Origin: Brachybacterium endophyticum
Lineage (GTDB): Bacteria; Actinomycetota; Actinomycetes; Actinomycetales; Dermabacteraceae
DNA length: 64,000 nucleotides
Direction of reading: 5' to 3'
Assembly (NCBI RefSeq): GCF_003130585.1
Contig: NZ_QFKX01000005.1
Location: 186,001 to 250,000 of the forward strand
Shown: in pieces, positions 16,716 to 24,247 of the stretch
Numbering within the stretch: position 1 is the first letter of the stretch
Layout: every line of letters starts with the position of its first letter
Program-made: the position numbers and the translations under genes
The notes under the pieces: generated by a model
Database searches by the model: none
Seen by the model: only the letters and a program-made list of their open reading frames with translations
What the model was told of the DNA's origin: nothing

Positions 16716-16745
16716 GGATCAGCGCAGCGTGGATCCGCACAGCGC
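16716..16745. repeat. 15-bp imperfect tandem repeat upstream of clpP
   Basis: GGATCAGCGCAGCGT (16716-16730) is followed directly by GGATCCGCACAGCGC (16731-16745); three mismatches. It ends 43 bp before the clpP ATG in the 202-bp divergent region. Confidence 0.6.
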
Positions 16746-16788
16746 GGAGACTCGACCAACGGCGCATCCGAGGGGCCAGGGTCACCAC

Positions 16789-17463
16789 ATGACCACTGCA
16801 CACACATCCCGGACGGCCAGCGCCGACGACACCTCGACCCCGCTGCCGGCTCTCGCCGAGCGCACGGCAGGGGGCCTCCTGCATCAACGGATCCTGCTGC
16901 TGGACAAGGAGCTCGACCAGGACAACGGCGCCCGGCTGTGCGCCCAGCTCGTGCTGATGGCCGCGGAGGACCCCGGCCGCGACATCACCCTGCTCATCAA
17001 CTCACCGGGCGGCCTCGTGCCCGCGATGCTCGCGATCGGAGACCTCATGGATCTCGTCCCGTGCGACGTGCGCACCGTCGCCCTCGGCATGGCGTACAGC
17101 GCCGGTCAGTTCCTGCTCACCCAGGGCACGCCCGGGAAGCGCTTCATCCTCCCGCACGGCCGGGTCCTCATGCACCAGGGGTCCGCCGGCTTCGGCGGCA
17201 GCGCCGCCGACATCGAGCTGCAGGCCGAGGACCTGCGACGTGGGCGCGACCTCTTGATCGACATCACCGCCGAGCGCACCGGCCGCTCCCGCGATCAGAT
17301 CGCCCGCGACTCCGAGCGAGACCGCATCTGGGAGGCCCAGGACGCCGTGGTCTACGGCTTCTGCGACCACGTCCTCGACGACCTGTCGCAGGTCCTCCCG
17401 TTCCCGCCGGGGCAGGGTCGCCGGGGCACCGCGGGGATCGTCGCGGAAGGAGACGCCCGATGA
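16789..17463 (+). CDS. ATP-dependent Clp protease proteolytic subunit, intact triad
   Basis: A 224-residue ClpP-family serine protease subunit. Aligned by eye with E. coli ClpP, the catalytic residues are kept: Ser104 in AYSAGQF, His129 in LMHQG and Asp178 in ERDRI. The oxyanion-side block NSPGG at 71-75 is present. It works as a ring with a partner and an AAA+ unfoldase such as ClpC or ClpX, neither of which is encoded here. The first 24 residues are a polar extension. The stop overlaps the start of the second subunit (ATGA). Confidence 0.93.
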   Translation: MTTAHTSRTASADDTSTPLPALAERTAGGLLHQRILLLDKELDQDNGARLCAQLVLMAAEDPGRDITLLINSPGGLVPAMLAIGDLMDLVPCDVRTVALGMAYSAGQFLLTQGTPGKRFILPHGRVLMHQGSAGFGGSAADIELQAEDLRRGRDLLIDITAERTGRSRDQIARDSERDRIWEAQDAVVYGFCDHVLDDLSQVLPFPPGQGRRGTAGIVAEGDAR

Positions 17464-18050
17464 GCAGCTACACGATCCCTTCCGTCACCGAGCGCACCTC
17501 CCAGGGCGCGGAGCGCAGCGCCGACGTGTTCTCCCGGCTGCTCAGCGACCGGATCGTCTATCTGGGGACGCCGGTCGACGACGGGGTCGCCAACACCGTC
17601 ATCGCCCAGATCCTGCACCTGGAGAACGATGCGCCCGACCGGCCCATCCAGCTGTACCTCAACTCCGAGGGCGGCGACGCGCAGGCGGTGCTCGCGATCC
17701 ACGACGCCCTGGACTACGTGCGCAGCGACGTCGCCGTCACCTGCATCGGCCAGGTGGTCGCCGCGCCCGTGGTGCTGCTGGCCGCCGGGACACCGGGGAT
17801 GCGCGCCGTCCTCCCGCACGCCCGCGTGGTCCTGCATCCCCTCGAGGCGAGCGGTCGGGGCGCCGTGCCCGACCTGATCCTCGCCACCCAGGAGATCGAG
17901 AGAGTGCGCCGGGAGCTCGAAGCCGTGATCGCCGAGCACAGCGCGACGGACCTCGCGACCGTACGGGCCGATCTGGAGCGGGAGCGGGTGCTGGATGCGC
18001 AGGCGGCCGTCGACTACGGGCTGGCCGATCACGTGTTGCGACGCAGGTGA
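17460..18050 (+). CDS. ClpR-like, probably inactive ClpP-family subunit
   Basis: A 196-residue ClpP homologue. The position of the catalytic Ser is Ala101 (GQVVAAP instead of GQAASMG), and the catalytic Asp is replaced by Glu175 (ERERV for ERDRF). His126 is kept (LHPLE). It should fold as a ClpP ring subunit but not cut peptide bonds, like ClpR proteins of cyanobacteria and plastids. Translational coupling to the active subunit suggests a fixed mixed complex. The same reading frame stays open for 77 codons after the TGA stop, covering an apparent gene remnant. Confidence 0.9.
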   Translation: MSSYTIPSVTERTSQGAERSADVFSRLLSDRIVYLGTPVDDGVANTVIAQILHLENDAPDRPIQLYLNSEGGDAQAVLAIHDALDYVRSDVAVTCIGQVVAAPVVLLAAGTPGMRAVLPHARVVLHPLEASGRGAVPDLILATQEIERVRRELEAVIAEHSATDLATVRADLERERVLDAQAAVDYGLADHVLRRR

Positions 18051-18284
18051 GCTCCCGGCACGTTCACCCTGGCGCTGGTCCTCCTCGGCACCCCGCGCGA
18101 GGTCGCGCTCCGTCGGCTCACGGCGAGGCGCGGGGAGCACCCGGACGACGTCGTGCTCGACCCGGAGACCGCGCTCCGCTATCACGCCGCATTCGAGGAG
18201 CCGGTCGGGTCCGAGGGATTCGACGCGGTCCACCGCGTGCGACCCGGGGACCCACCGGGATCGTTCGAGCTCAGGCGACTTTGA
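18051..18284 (+). pseudogene. Remnant of a C-terminal protein segment, possibly a P-loop kinase
   Basis: After the ClpR stop the same frame continues without a start codon to TGA 18282-18284. The 77-residue translation (for example LVLLGTPREVALRRLTARRG, then HPDDVVLDPETALRYH) has normal actinobacterial codon use and looks like the end of a nucleotide-kinase-like ATPase, which I infer only from general similarity. It has no ribosome-binding site and overlaps the last 14 bp of the regulator gene on the other strand. It is best read as a decayed gene 3' end; readthrough of the ClpR stop is the less likely alternative. Confidence 0.4.
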
Positions 18285-18645
18285 GGAGCGTGCCCCCGGG
18301 CATCGTGGAGGGCGAAGCAGTCAGCGGGATGCCGGCCGGGCCCGACCGCGACGTCCTCGAACCGGTCCGGCCCGTCAGGTCCAGGACGACGGCCGTGCGC
18401 GGTCCGACGACGGCGGAATCGGCCACACGTCGCCCCGCCTCGAAGACGCTGATCCCGAGCGCACCGGTGATCGCGGACAGCACCTCGCTCGAGGGGTCCT
18501 TCTGACCACGTTCGACATCGGAGAGGTGCTGCATGCTCACACCGCTCGCCTCGGCGAGCCGCGCGAGCGTCAGACCTTGGCGGCGGCGCTCGCGGCGCAG
18601 GGCCGCTCCGACCAGTTCGCGCAGCAGCGGTTCGGTGGCATCCAT
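18271..18645 (-). CDS. ClgR/PopR-like XRE-family activator of clp genes
   Basis: A 124-residue regulator with an XRE helix-turn-helix (LARLAEASGVSMQHLSDVERGQKDPSSEVLSAITGALG) very close in pattern to ClgR and its Streptomyces paralogue PopR, known activators of clp operons. The C-terminus ends in Leu-Lys-Val-Ala; short Ala-ending tails make ClgR and PopR targets of Clp itself. It faces the ClpP pair. A TAGCCT box 6 bp before the ATG suggests a leaderless transcript, and a strong palindrome lies centred 48 bp upstream. Which of ClgR or PopR it equals cannot be settled here. Confidence 0.8.
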   Translation of the reverse strand: MDATEPLLRELVGAALRRERRRQGLTLARLAEASGVSMQHLSDVERGQKDPSSEVLSAITGALGISVFEAGRRVADSAVVGPRTAVVLDLTGRTGSRTSRSGPAGIPLTASPSTMPGGTLLKVA

Positions 18646-18651
18646 GAACGG

Positions 18652-18657
18652 AGGCTA
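18652..18657 (-). promoter_or_regulatory. -10 element, leaderless start of ClgR/PopR-like gene
   Basis: TAGCCT on the minus strand, 6 bp before the ATG at 18645; no good -35, which fits control by an activator. Confidence 0.55.
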
Positions 18658-18682
18658 CTGCGGCGTGCACGCGAGCACAGTC

Positions 18683-18703
18683 CGCTCCGCTGTCAGCGGA
18701 GCG
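18683..18703. promoter_or_regulatory. Palindromic operator upstream of ClgR/PopR-like gene
   Basis: Arms CGCTCCGCT and AGCGGAGCG are perfect inverted copies around GTC; two further outer bases pair after one mismatch. The core reads CGCTGACAGCG on the minus strand, which fits the ClgR core pattern CGCYNANRGCG as I recall it for Corynebacterium. The centre is 48 bp upstream of the predicted start site, a usual place for an activator. Confidence 0.6.
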
Positions 18704-18767
18704 AACAGAACCGTCCGGAGCACTGCATGACGACGCGTCGCTGGGCCCCTCAGGCCCCCGGAATGGA

Positions 18768-19640
18768 TCACGACGCCGTCTGCGTCCCCAGCACGGCGAC
18801 GAGCTCGAGCTTCTGCGCGGCCCCCGTGCGCGGGGGCGCGGTGATCACGAGCAGCACCTGCGAGGCGTCCTCCGTGAACAGCGCCTGGCAGTCCACCTCG
18901 ATCTCCCCGACCTCGGGATGCACGAGCACCTCGTGGTCCTCGAAGCGCTGTGCGACCACGTGCGCATCCCACAGCTCACGGAACTCCTCACTGATCCCCG
19001 CGAGCTCACGGGCGAGAGCGCCGGCGCGGGAGCGCGGGCCCATCGAGCCGTAGGCCGCTCTCAGGGTCGCGGCCAGAGCCCGGCTGCGCTGCGCATGGTG
19101 CTCCGGCGGGTAGATGCCCCGAGTGGTCTCCGGGCTCGCGAACCACCGGTAGATCCCGCTGCGCTCCCACCCCGTCAGCTGCGAGGCGTCGCCGAACAGC
19201 GCCCGCGCGGCGTCGTTCTGCACGAGCGGCTCGTCGAGAGCCGAGAGGATCATCGCCGGGGTGTCGGAGAGCCGGTCGAGCACCCGCAGCAGAGCCGGCG
19301 AGACGTGGTCGGCGACGGCGAGACGGTCGGGTGCGCTGTGACCTGCGACATGGAAGAGATAGTCGCGCTCGTCGGCGGTGAGGCGGAGAGCGCGGGCGAG
19401 CGCGACGAGCATCTCGGAGGAGGGCTGCGGTCCGCGGCGCTGCTCGAGCCGGCTGAGGTAGTCCACGGACATCGCCGCGAGCTGAGCCACCTCCTCGCGG
19501 CGCAGGCCCGGCGTGCGGCGACGGGCACCGAGGGGGAGGCCCACGTCGGCGGGGGAGATGCGGTGACGACGGCTGACGAGGAAGGCAGCCAGAGCTTCAC
19601 GATCCATCCCGCGTCGTTCATCCATCCGGTCCACGTCCAT
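18768..19640 (-). CDS. MmyB-like helix-turn-helix regulator
   Basis: About 290 residues. An N-terminal XRE domain (TPGLRREEVAQLAAMSVDYLSRLEQRRG) is followed by the MmyB-type ligand-binding domain with ALDEPLVQNDAARALFGD and HVVAQRFEDHEVLVHPEVGE. This family usually controls a divergent dehydrogenase or detoxification gene, matching the SDR gene here 101 bp away. A GATACT box 7 bp before the ATG at 19640 supports that start; ATGs at 19625 and 19607 are alternatives. Confidence 0.88.
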   Translation of the reverse strand: MDVDRMDERRGMDREALAAFLVSRRHRISPADVGLPLGARRRTPGLRREEVAQLAAMSVDYLSRLEQRRGPQPSSEMLVALARALRLTADERDYLFHVAGHSAPDRLAVADHVSPALLRVLDRLSDTPAMILSALDEPLVQNDAARALFGDASQLTGWERSGIYRWFASPETTRGIYPPEHHAQRSRALAATLRAAYGSMGPRSRAGALARELAGISEEFRELWDAHVVAQRFEDHEVLVHPEVGEIEVDCQALFTEDASQVLLVITAPPRTGAAQKLELVAVLGTQTAS

Positions 19641-19647
19641 GGCATGC

Positions 19648-19653
19648 AGTATC
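19648..19653 (-). promoter_or_regulatory. -10 element, leaderless start of MmyB-like regulator
   Basis: GATACT on the minus strand, 7 bp before the ATG at 19640. Confidence 0.45.
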
Positions 19654-19741
19654 CCGGAGCGGGAACGTCGCAACCAGGGATCCGTGATCCCCCGATCGAC
19701 CCTCTCTGGTGCGCTCCCGCAGCGGGTGCGAGGCTCCCGAC

Positions 19742-20500
19742 ATGGACATCACCGGACACACCATCTTCATCCCCGGCGCCACCAGCGGCCTCGGGCTCGC
19801 CCTCGCCCTGCGGCTCCAGGCTCGCGGCAACACCGTCATCATCGGTGGGCGCCGGACCGAACTGCTCGAGAGCCTGTCGCTCGAGCATCCTGGCCTCGAC
19901 ACCATCCGCCTGGACACCACCGATCCGGAGAGCATCCGGAGCGCGACAGCCGAGGTCCTCTCCCGTCACCCCGACCTGGACATGCTGATCGCCATGGCAG
20001 GGATCATGCAGGCGGAGGACTGGACCAGGTCCGAGGGGCTGCTGGAGACGGCCGAGGCGATCGTGACCACCAACGTGCTCGGCCCCATCCGCCTGATCGC
20101 GGGGCTGCTCGACCACTTCGTCGCGCGCGGCGACGCGACGATCATGACGGTCTCCTCCGGGCTCGCCTTCACGCCCCTGAGGATCACCCCCACGTACAAC
20201 GCGTCCAAGGCGGCCATCCACATGCTCAGCGAGTCGATCCGCCTGCAGCTGGAGGGCACGGGGGTGCGCGTCCTCGAGCTCGAACCGCCGGCCGTGCAGA
20301 CCGACCTGATGCCCGGGCAGGCCGAGAGCGAGCGCGCGATGGGGCTGGACGCCTTCGCGGACGAGGTCATGGACATCCTGGAGACGGACCCCGAGCCGCG
20401 GGAGATCCAGGTCGAGACCGTGAAGGTCCTGCGGTACGCCGAGATCCGGGGTGAGTACCCGCAGGTCATCGAGGCCCTCAACGCGAGTCACGAGGACTGA
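19742..20500 (+). CDS. SDR-family oxidoreductase (DltE-like)
   Basis: A 252-residue short-chain dehydrogenase/reductase. The cofactor loop GATSGLG is at about 12-18, GGRR follows the second strand (favouring NADP), and the catalytic YNASK plus the upstream SSG serine are present. It resembles the DltE/YciK-like group of unknown substrate. The divergent MmyB-like gene is its likely regulator. Confidence 0.88.
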   Translation: MDITGHTIFIPGATSGLGLALALRLQARGNTVIIGGRRTELLESLSLEHPGLDTIRLDTTDPESIRSATAEVLSRHPDLDMLIAMAGIMQAEDWTRSEGLLETAEAIVTTNVLGPIRLIAGLLDHFVARGDATIMTVSSGLAFTPLRITPTYNASKAAIHMLSESIRLQLEGTGVRVLELEPPAVQTDLMPGQAESERAMGLDAFADEVMDILETDPEPREIQVETVKVLRYAEIRGEYPQVIEALNASHED

Positions 20501-20548
20501 CCGTGCTCACCTCCCGGTGATCCACACCGGTGCACGCCCCGCACTGAG

Positions 20549-20554
20549 TACGGT
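20549..20554 (+). promoter_or_regulatory. -10 element, leaderless GTG start of GNAT gene
   Basis: TACGGT ends 6 bp before the GTG at 20561. Confidence 0.5.
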
Positions 20555-20560
20555 TGCCGC

Positions 20561-21196
20561 GTGAGCACCACCCTGGGCGACCTCGATTGGCCCTTCCGCA
20601 CCGACCGTCTCGTGCTGCGTCGCGCGCGCAGCGAGGACGCCGACGCGATCTGGGACTGGTACCAGCGGCCCGATGTCCACGAATGGACCTCGGGCCGCCC
20701 CCACAGCCTCGAGTACCACCGGCAGCGGTGGGAGGAGGGGCTGCCCTGGCGGATCGTGGGGGAGCGGTCTCCGCACGGCGGAGCGGGCGCGGGGACGTGC
20801 GGCGAGATCGCGGCGACGGGGCTCATCACCACCCTGGACCCCTGGGGGCAGGAGGCCGTTCGCTCACGCACCCGGCACACCATGGCCGAGCTCGGCTGGG
20901 TCATGCATCCGGACCACTCCGGGCAGGGGCTGGGCACCGAGTTCGCCCGCGAGCTGCTATGCATCGCGATCGCCGAGATGGGCCTGCGCCGGGTCACCGC
21001 CCTCTGTTTCGCCGAGAACCGCGCCTCCTGGCGCATCATGGAGAAGATCGGCATGCGCTGCGAGGGCACCCACCGCGCGGACAGCCTGCACGTCACCCGC
21101 GGGTGGGTGGACTCGATGACCTGGGCCGTCCTCGCCGAGGAATGGCACGCCCAGCAGGCGGGCCCGGACACTCCCCGGCAGGACCCGACCCAGTAG
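20561..21196 (+). CDS. GNAT acetyltransferase, RimJ/RimL-like
   Basis: A 211-residue GNAT protein starting at GTG. FRTDRLVLRRARSEDADAIWDWY and the later LGWVMHPDHSGQGLGTEFARELL and RVTALCFAENRASWRIMEKIGMR blocks match the RimJ/RimL group that acetylates N-terminal or small-molecule amines. The target is unknown. Its TAG stop forms part of a possible -10 box for coaD, 11 bp downstream. Confidence 0.87.
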   Translation: MSTTLGDLDWPFRTDRLVLRRARSEDADAIWDWYQRPDVHEWTSGRPHSLEYHRQRWEEGLPWRIVGERSPHGGAGAGTCGEIAATGLITTLDPWGQEAVRSRTRHTMAELGWVMHPDHSGQGLGTEFARELLCIAIAEMGLRRVTALCFAENRASWRIMEKIGMRCEGTHRADSLHVTRGWVDSMTWAVLAEEWHAQQAGPDTPRQDPTQ

Positions 21197-21199
21197 GGT
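21194..21199 (+). promoter_or_regulatory. -10-like element before coaD
   Basis: TAGGGT, beginning with the GNAT stop codon, ends 8 bp before the coaD ATG. Confidence 0.35.
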
Positions 21200-21207
21200 C
21201 TGAGGTC

Positions 21208-21699
21208 ATGAGCACAATCGTCCTGCCGGGCTCCTTCGATCCCTTCACCCTCGGTCATCTGGATCTGGCGCGGCGCGCGGCCGGCCTGTGCAGCCGCTTG
21301 ATCATCGCGATCTCGCACAACCCCAGCAAGAAGGGGCTGCTCTCGCTGGAGGCACGTCAGCAGGCGATCGACGAGACCGTGCGCGCCGAGGGGCTGGACC
21401 GGACGGTGACCTCGGAGGTCCTCCCGCAGGGCCTGCTCGTGGACTTCTGCCGCGAGCACGATGCGCAAGCCGTGGTGCGCGGCATCCGCGGACAGATGGA
21501 CCTCGCCTACGAGGAGCCGATGGCCCGCATGAACCAGCATCTCGCGGACGTGGACACCGTCTTCCTGCTCACCGACTCCCGCTACGCCCACATCTCCTCG
21601 ACCCTGGTGCGCGAGGTCTCCCACCTGGGCGGCAGCGTCGAGGACATGCTTCCGGAGGCCTCGCGCCGGGCGCTCGACTCCGCGCTGTCCTCCTCCTGA
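21208..21699 (+). CDS. coaD: Phosphopantetheine adenylyltransferase CoaD
   Basis: A 163-residue nucleotidyltransferase that makes dephospho-CoA from 4'-phosphopantetheine and ATP. PGSFDPFTLGHLDLARRA carries the T/HxGH ATP-binding motif near residue 15, and ISSTLVREV is the second nucleotide motif. The VVRGIRGQMDLAYEE block is typical of CoaD. In many actinobacteria it follows rsmD; here it precedes yceD-rnc-mutM. Confidence 0.96.
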   Translation: MSTIVLPGSFDPFTLGHLDLARRAAGLCSRLIIAISHNPSKKGLLSLEARQQAIDETVRAEGLDRTVTSEVLPQGLLVDFCREHDAQAVVRGIRGQMDLAYEEPMARMNQHLADVDTVFLLTDSRYAHISSTLVREVSHLGGSVEDMLPEASRRALDSALSSS

Positions 21700-21811
21700 C
21701 CGGCGCGCTGCCGGCTCCCGACCGCCGTGTCGCAGCCGGACAGGGCCGCGATGGACGTCGGACCGCTCACCCCGGTCCGCGCGCCCCGCGACCCGTGGTG
21801 CCTCCCGCTCG

Positions 21812-21817
21812 TATCCT
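21812..21817 (+). promoter_or_regulatory. -10 element, leaderless GTG start of yceD
   Basis: TATCCT ends 7 bp before the GTG at 21825. The 125 bp between coaD and this gene hold no other gene. Confidence 0.55.
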
Positions 21818-21824
21818 TGGGGGC

Positions 21825-22445
21825 GTGAACATCTCCACCAGCATCCCTGCGCCCGATGACCTCGATCTGCGCTTCGAGGTCGTGGACCTGATCGGCAAGC
21901 CGGGTTCCCACCGCCACGTGGAGCGTGCCGTGACGATTGCCGACCAGACCGTCGGCAACCTCGCCCTCACCGTCCCCACCGGAGAGACCATCCAGGTCGG
22001 GGCGGAGCTCGAGTCCGTGGTCGAGGGGATCTACGTCGGCGGCACCGTGCAGGCCCGCGTGAGCGGCGAGTGCTCCCGCTGCCTCGACCCGCTCGAGCGC
22101 GAGGTCGATGCCCGCATCGACGAGCTCTTCAGCTACCCCGAGAAGGTCAAGGCGGACGAGGAGGAGGACGTCCCCACCCTCAGCGGCGACGAGGTCGACC
22201 TGGGGCCGCTCGTCCACGACGTGATCGCCCTCGAGTCCGATGACCGGCCGCTGTGCAAGCCCGAGTGCATGGGCCTGTGCGCCCAGTGCGGGGCGCGACT
22301 GGAGGACGACCCCGACCATCACCACGAGGACATCGACCCCCGCTGGGCAGCACTGAGCGGCCTGCTGCCGGACGAGGGCGACTCCCCGGCGGACGGGACC
22401 GACGCCGGCAGCTCGCCCGAGGACCGCGCCGACGGGCAGCGCTGA
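21825..22445 (+). CDS. YceD family (DUF177) protein
   Basis: A 206-residue acidic protein with the DUF177 cysteines: CSRCLDP, then CKPECMGLCAQCG. YceD proteins are linked to 23S rRNA maturation and are usually next to rpmF. Here no rpmF lies between it and rnc: the rnc ATG overlaps its stop (ATGA). The last 40 residues are a polar, acidic tail. Co-expression with RNase III fits a role in rRNA processing. Confidence 0.88.
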   Translation: MNISTSIPAPDDLDLRFEVVDLIGKPGSHRHVERAVTIADQTVGNLALTVPTGETIQVGAELESVVEGIYVGGTVQARVSGECSRCLDPLEREVDARIDELFSYPEKVKADEEEDVPTLSGDEVDLGPLVHDVIALESDDRPLCKPECMGLCAQCGARLEDDPDHHHEDIDPRWAALSGLLPDEGDSPADGTDAGSSPEDRADGQR

Positions 22446-23197
22446 TGGCGCGCGCCCGGAAGACGACCTCAGCGAAGGACCCGCAAGAGCTGCTGGCCAC
22501 CCTGCCGCTGTTCCCCGATCAGGGCGCGCAGCTCACGCAGTCCGGTCTGCTGGACCTCGCCCTGACCCACCGCTCCTACTCCTACGAGCACGAGCAGATC
22601 CCGCACAACGAGCGTCTGGAGTTCCTCGGTGACGCCGTTCTGCAGCTCGCCGTCACCGAGGAGCTGTACACCGTGCACCCCGGCCTGCCGGAGGGCGACC
22701 TCGCGAAGCGCCGTTCGGCGACGGTCAACACGCGCGCTCTCGCCCTCATCGGCCGACGCATCCACCTGGGCTCCTACGTCAAGCTCGGCCGCGGCGAGGA
22801 CCTCTCGGGAGGGCGCGACAAGGCGTCGATCCTCGCCGACACGATGGAGGCGCTGATCGGCGCCGTGCACCTCTCCTGCGGCCAGGACGTCTCCCGCCGC
22901 TACGTGCTGGACCTGCTGCGACCGCTGCTGGAGAGCGACGAGATCCTCGAGGCCGGGTACGACTTCAAGACCCGCCTGCAGGAGATCGCGGCGGAGACCG
23001 GCACGGTGCCGATCTACGAGATCACCGAGGCCGGTCCCGAGCACGCCAAGACCTACACCGCCGAGGCCACCATCACCGGCGTCGTCACCGCGAGCGGGCA
23101 GGGAGCCTCGAAGAAGGACGCCGAGCTCGCCGCCGCCCAGCATGCGGTGCGCAGCGTCCTGGACGCGCGCGGCGAGACCGTGCTGCCGCGGGGCTGA
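22445..23197 (+). CDS. rnc: Ribonuclease III
   Basis: A 250-residue RNase III that cuts double-stranded RNA, including rRNA precursors. The signature HNERLEFLGDAVL is at about 60-72, DTMEALIGA supplies the second metal-binding acidic pair, and the C-terminal double-stranded RNA-binding domain ends with GASKKDAELAAAQHAV. The ATG overlaps the yceD stop. Confidence 0.97.
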   Translation: MARARKTTSAKDPQELLATLPLFPDQGAQLTQSGLLDLALTHRSYSYEHEQIPHNERLEFLGDAVLQLAVTEELYTVHPGLPEGDLAKRRSATVNTRALALIGRRIHLGSYVKLGRGEDLSGGRDKASILADTMEALIGAVHLSCGQDVSRRYVLDLLRPLLESDEILEAGYDFKTRLQEIAAETGTVPIYEITEAGPEHAKTYTAEATITGVVTASGQGASKKDAELAAAQHAVRSVLDARGETVLPRG

Positions 23198-23201
23198 GGC
23201 C

Positions 23202-24218
23202 GTGCCCGAGCTGCCCGAGGTCGAGGTCGTCCGGGGTGGCCTCGCGCCACACGTCGACGGGCGCACGATCGAGCGCGTCGAGGTCCTCGAGCAGCGCTCC
23301 CTGCGCCGCCAGCAGGGTGGCCCCGAGGCCTTCGCGCGGACCGTCGAGGGGACCCGCGTGGCGCGCCTGGAGAGGCGCGGGAAGTTCCTGTGGTGGCGCC
23401 TGCAGGACGCTGCGGGTCAGGAGACCGGACAGGCGCTGATGACCCACCTGGGCATGAGCGGGCAGCTGCGCGTGCGGACCGGCGCGTCGGTGCCGTCGCC
23501 CGCACAGGCCTCCGCGACGGACGGCACGGGCGCCGTGCTCCTGCCGCCACCCGATCCCGCGGCGGGCGAGCCCCGCGGCGAGGGACCGGCGAGCGATCCG
23601 CACGTCCACCGGCGCGTGGTGCTGCACCTCGAGGGCAGCACCCTCGTGGACTTCGTTGATCAGCGGATCTTCGGTGGACTGTGGACGAGCCCCCTGGTCG
23701 CCACCGAGGACGGCCTGCCCGCGAGCGACGGCTCGCCGGACGACCTGCTGCCCGAGGACGTCGCCGGCATCGGCCGCGACCTCCTGGATCCCTCCCTGGA
23801 CCGCGACGCCGCGATCGCGGTGCTGCGCACCCGCCGGGCACCGGTCAAGGCGCTGCTGCTCGATCAGTCCCTGATCAGCGGGATCGGCAACATCTACGCC
23901 GACGAAGGGCTCTGGAGCGCCCGCACCCGCTACGACACCCCCGGCAACGCCCTGACCAGGGGTCGCGCAGTGCGGGTCCTGGAGGGCACCGAGGCGGTGA
24001 TGCGCCGCGCCCTGGACGTGGGCGGGACGAGCTTCGACTCCCTCTACGTCAACGTCGACGGACGCTCCGGCTACTTCGCCCGGTCGCTCGCGGCCTACGG
24101 ACGCGAGGGCGAGCCCTGCCCGCGCTGCGGGGGAACGATCCGCCGTGCCGTGCTGCAGCAGCGCTCCTGCTTCTACTGCCCGGCGTGTCAGCGGCCGCTG
24201 CGGGTCTCGTCCCGGTAG
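23202..24218 (+). CDS. mutM: Formamidopyrimidine-DNA glycosylase MutM
   Basis: A 338-residue Fpg. The start is GTG at 23202, so after Met removal the N-terminus is PELPEVE with the catalytic proline. The lysine in RRGKFLWW, the GIGNIYADE helix and the C-terminal zinc finger (CPRC and CPAC) are present. A polar insert of about 40 residues rich in Pro, Gly and Ala lies between LGMSGQLRV and the HRRVVLHLEG strand, making the protein longer than usual. It removes 8-oxoguanine. It starts 4 bp after rnc. Confidence 0.95.
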   Translation: MPELPEVEVVRGGLAPHVDGRTIERVEVLEQRSLRRQQGGPEAFARTVEGTRVARLERRGKFLWWRLQDAAGQETGQALMTHLGMSGQLRVRTGASVPSPAQASATDGTGAVLLPPPDPAAGEPRGEGPASDPHVHRRVVLHLEGSTLVDFVDQRIFGGLWTSPLVATEDGLPASDGSPDDLLPEDVAGIGRDLLDPSLDRDAAIAVLRTRRAPVKALLLDQSLISGIGNIYADEGLWSARTRYDTPGNALTRGRAVRVLEGTEAVMRRALDVGGTSFDSLYVNVDGRSGYFARSLAAYGREGEPCPRCGGTIRRAVLQQRSCFYCPACQRPLRVSSR

Positions 24219-24247
24219 CTCGTCGCCGGCCCCGGTGAGCACCTGCC

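Noticed and set aside
18683-18703. Terminator of the MmyB-like gene
   Set aside because: The palindrome lies downstream of that gene on the minus strand, but it has a 3-nt loop, no U-tract and sits at an activator position for the next gene; operator is the better reading, though a terminator is not excluded.
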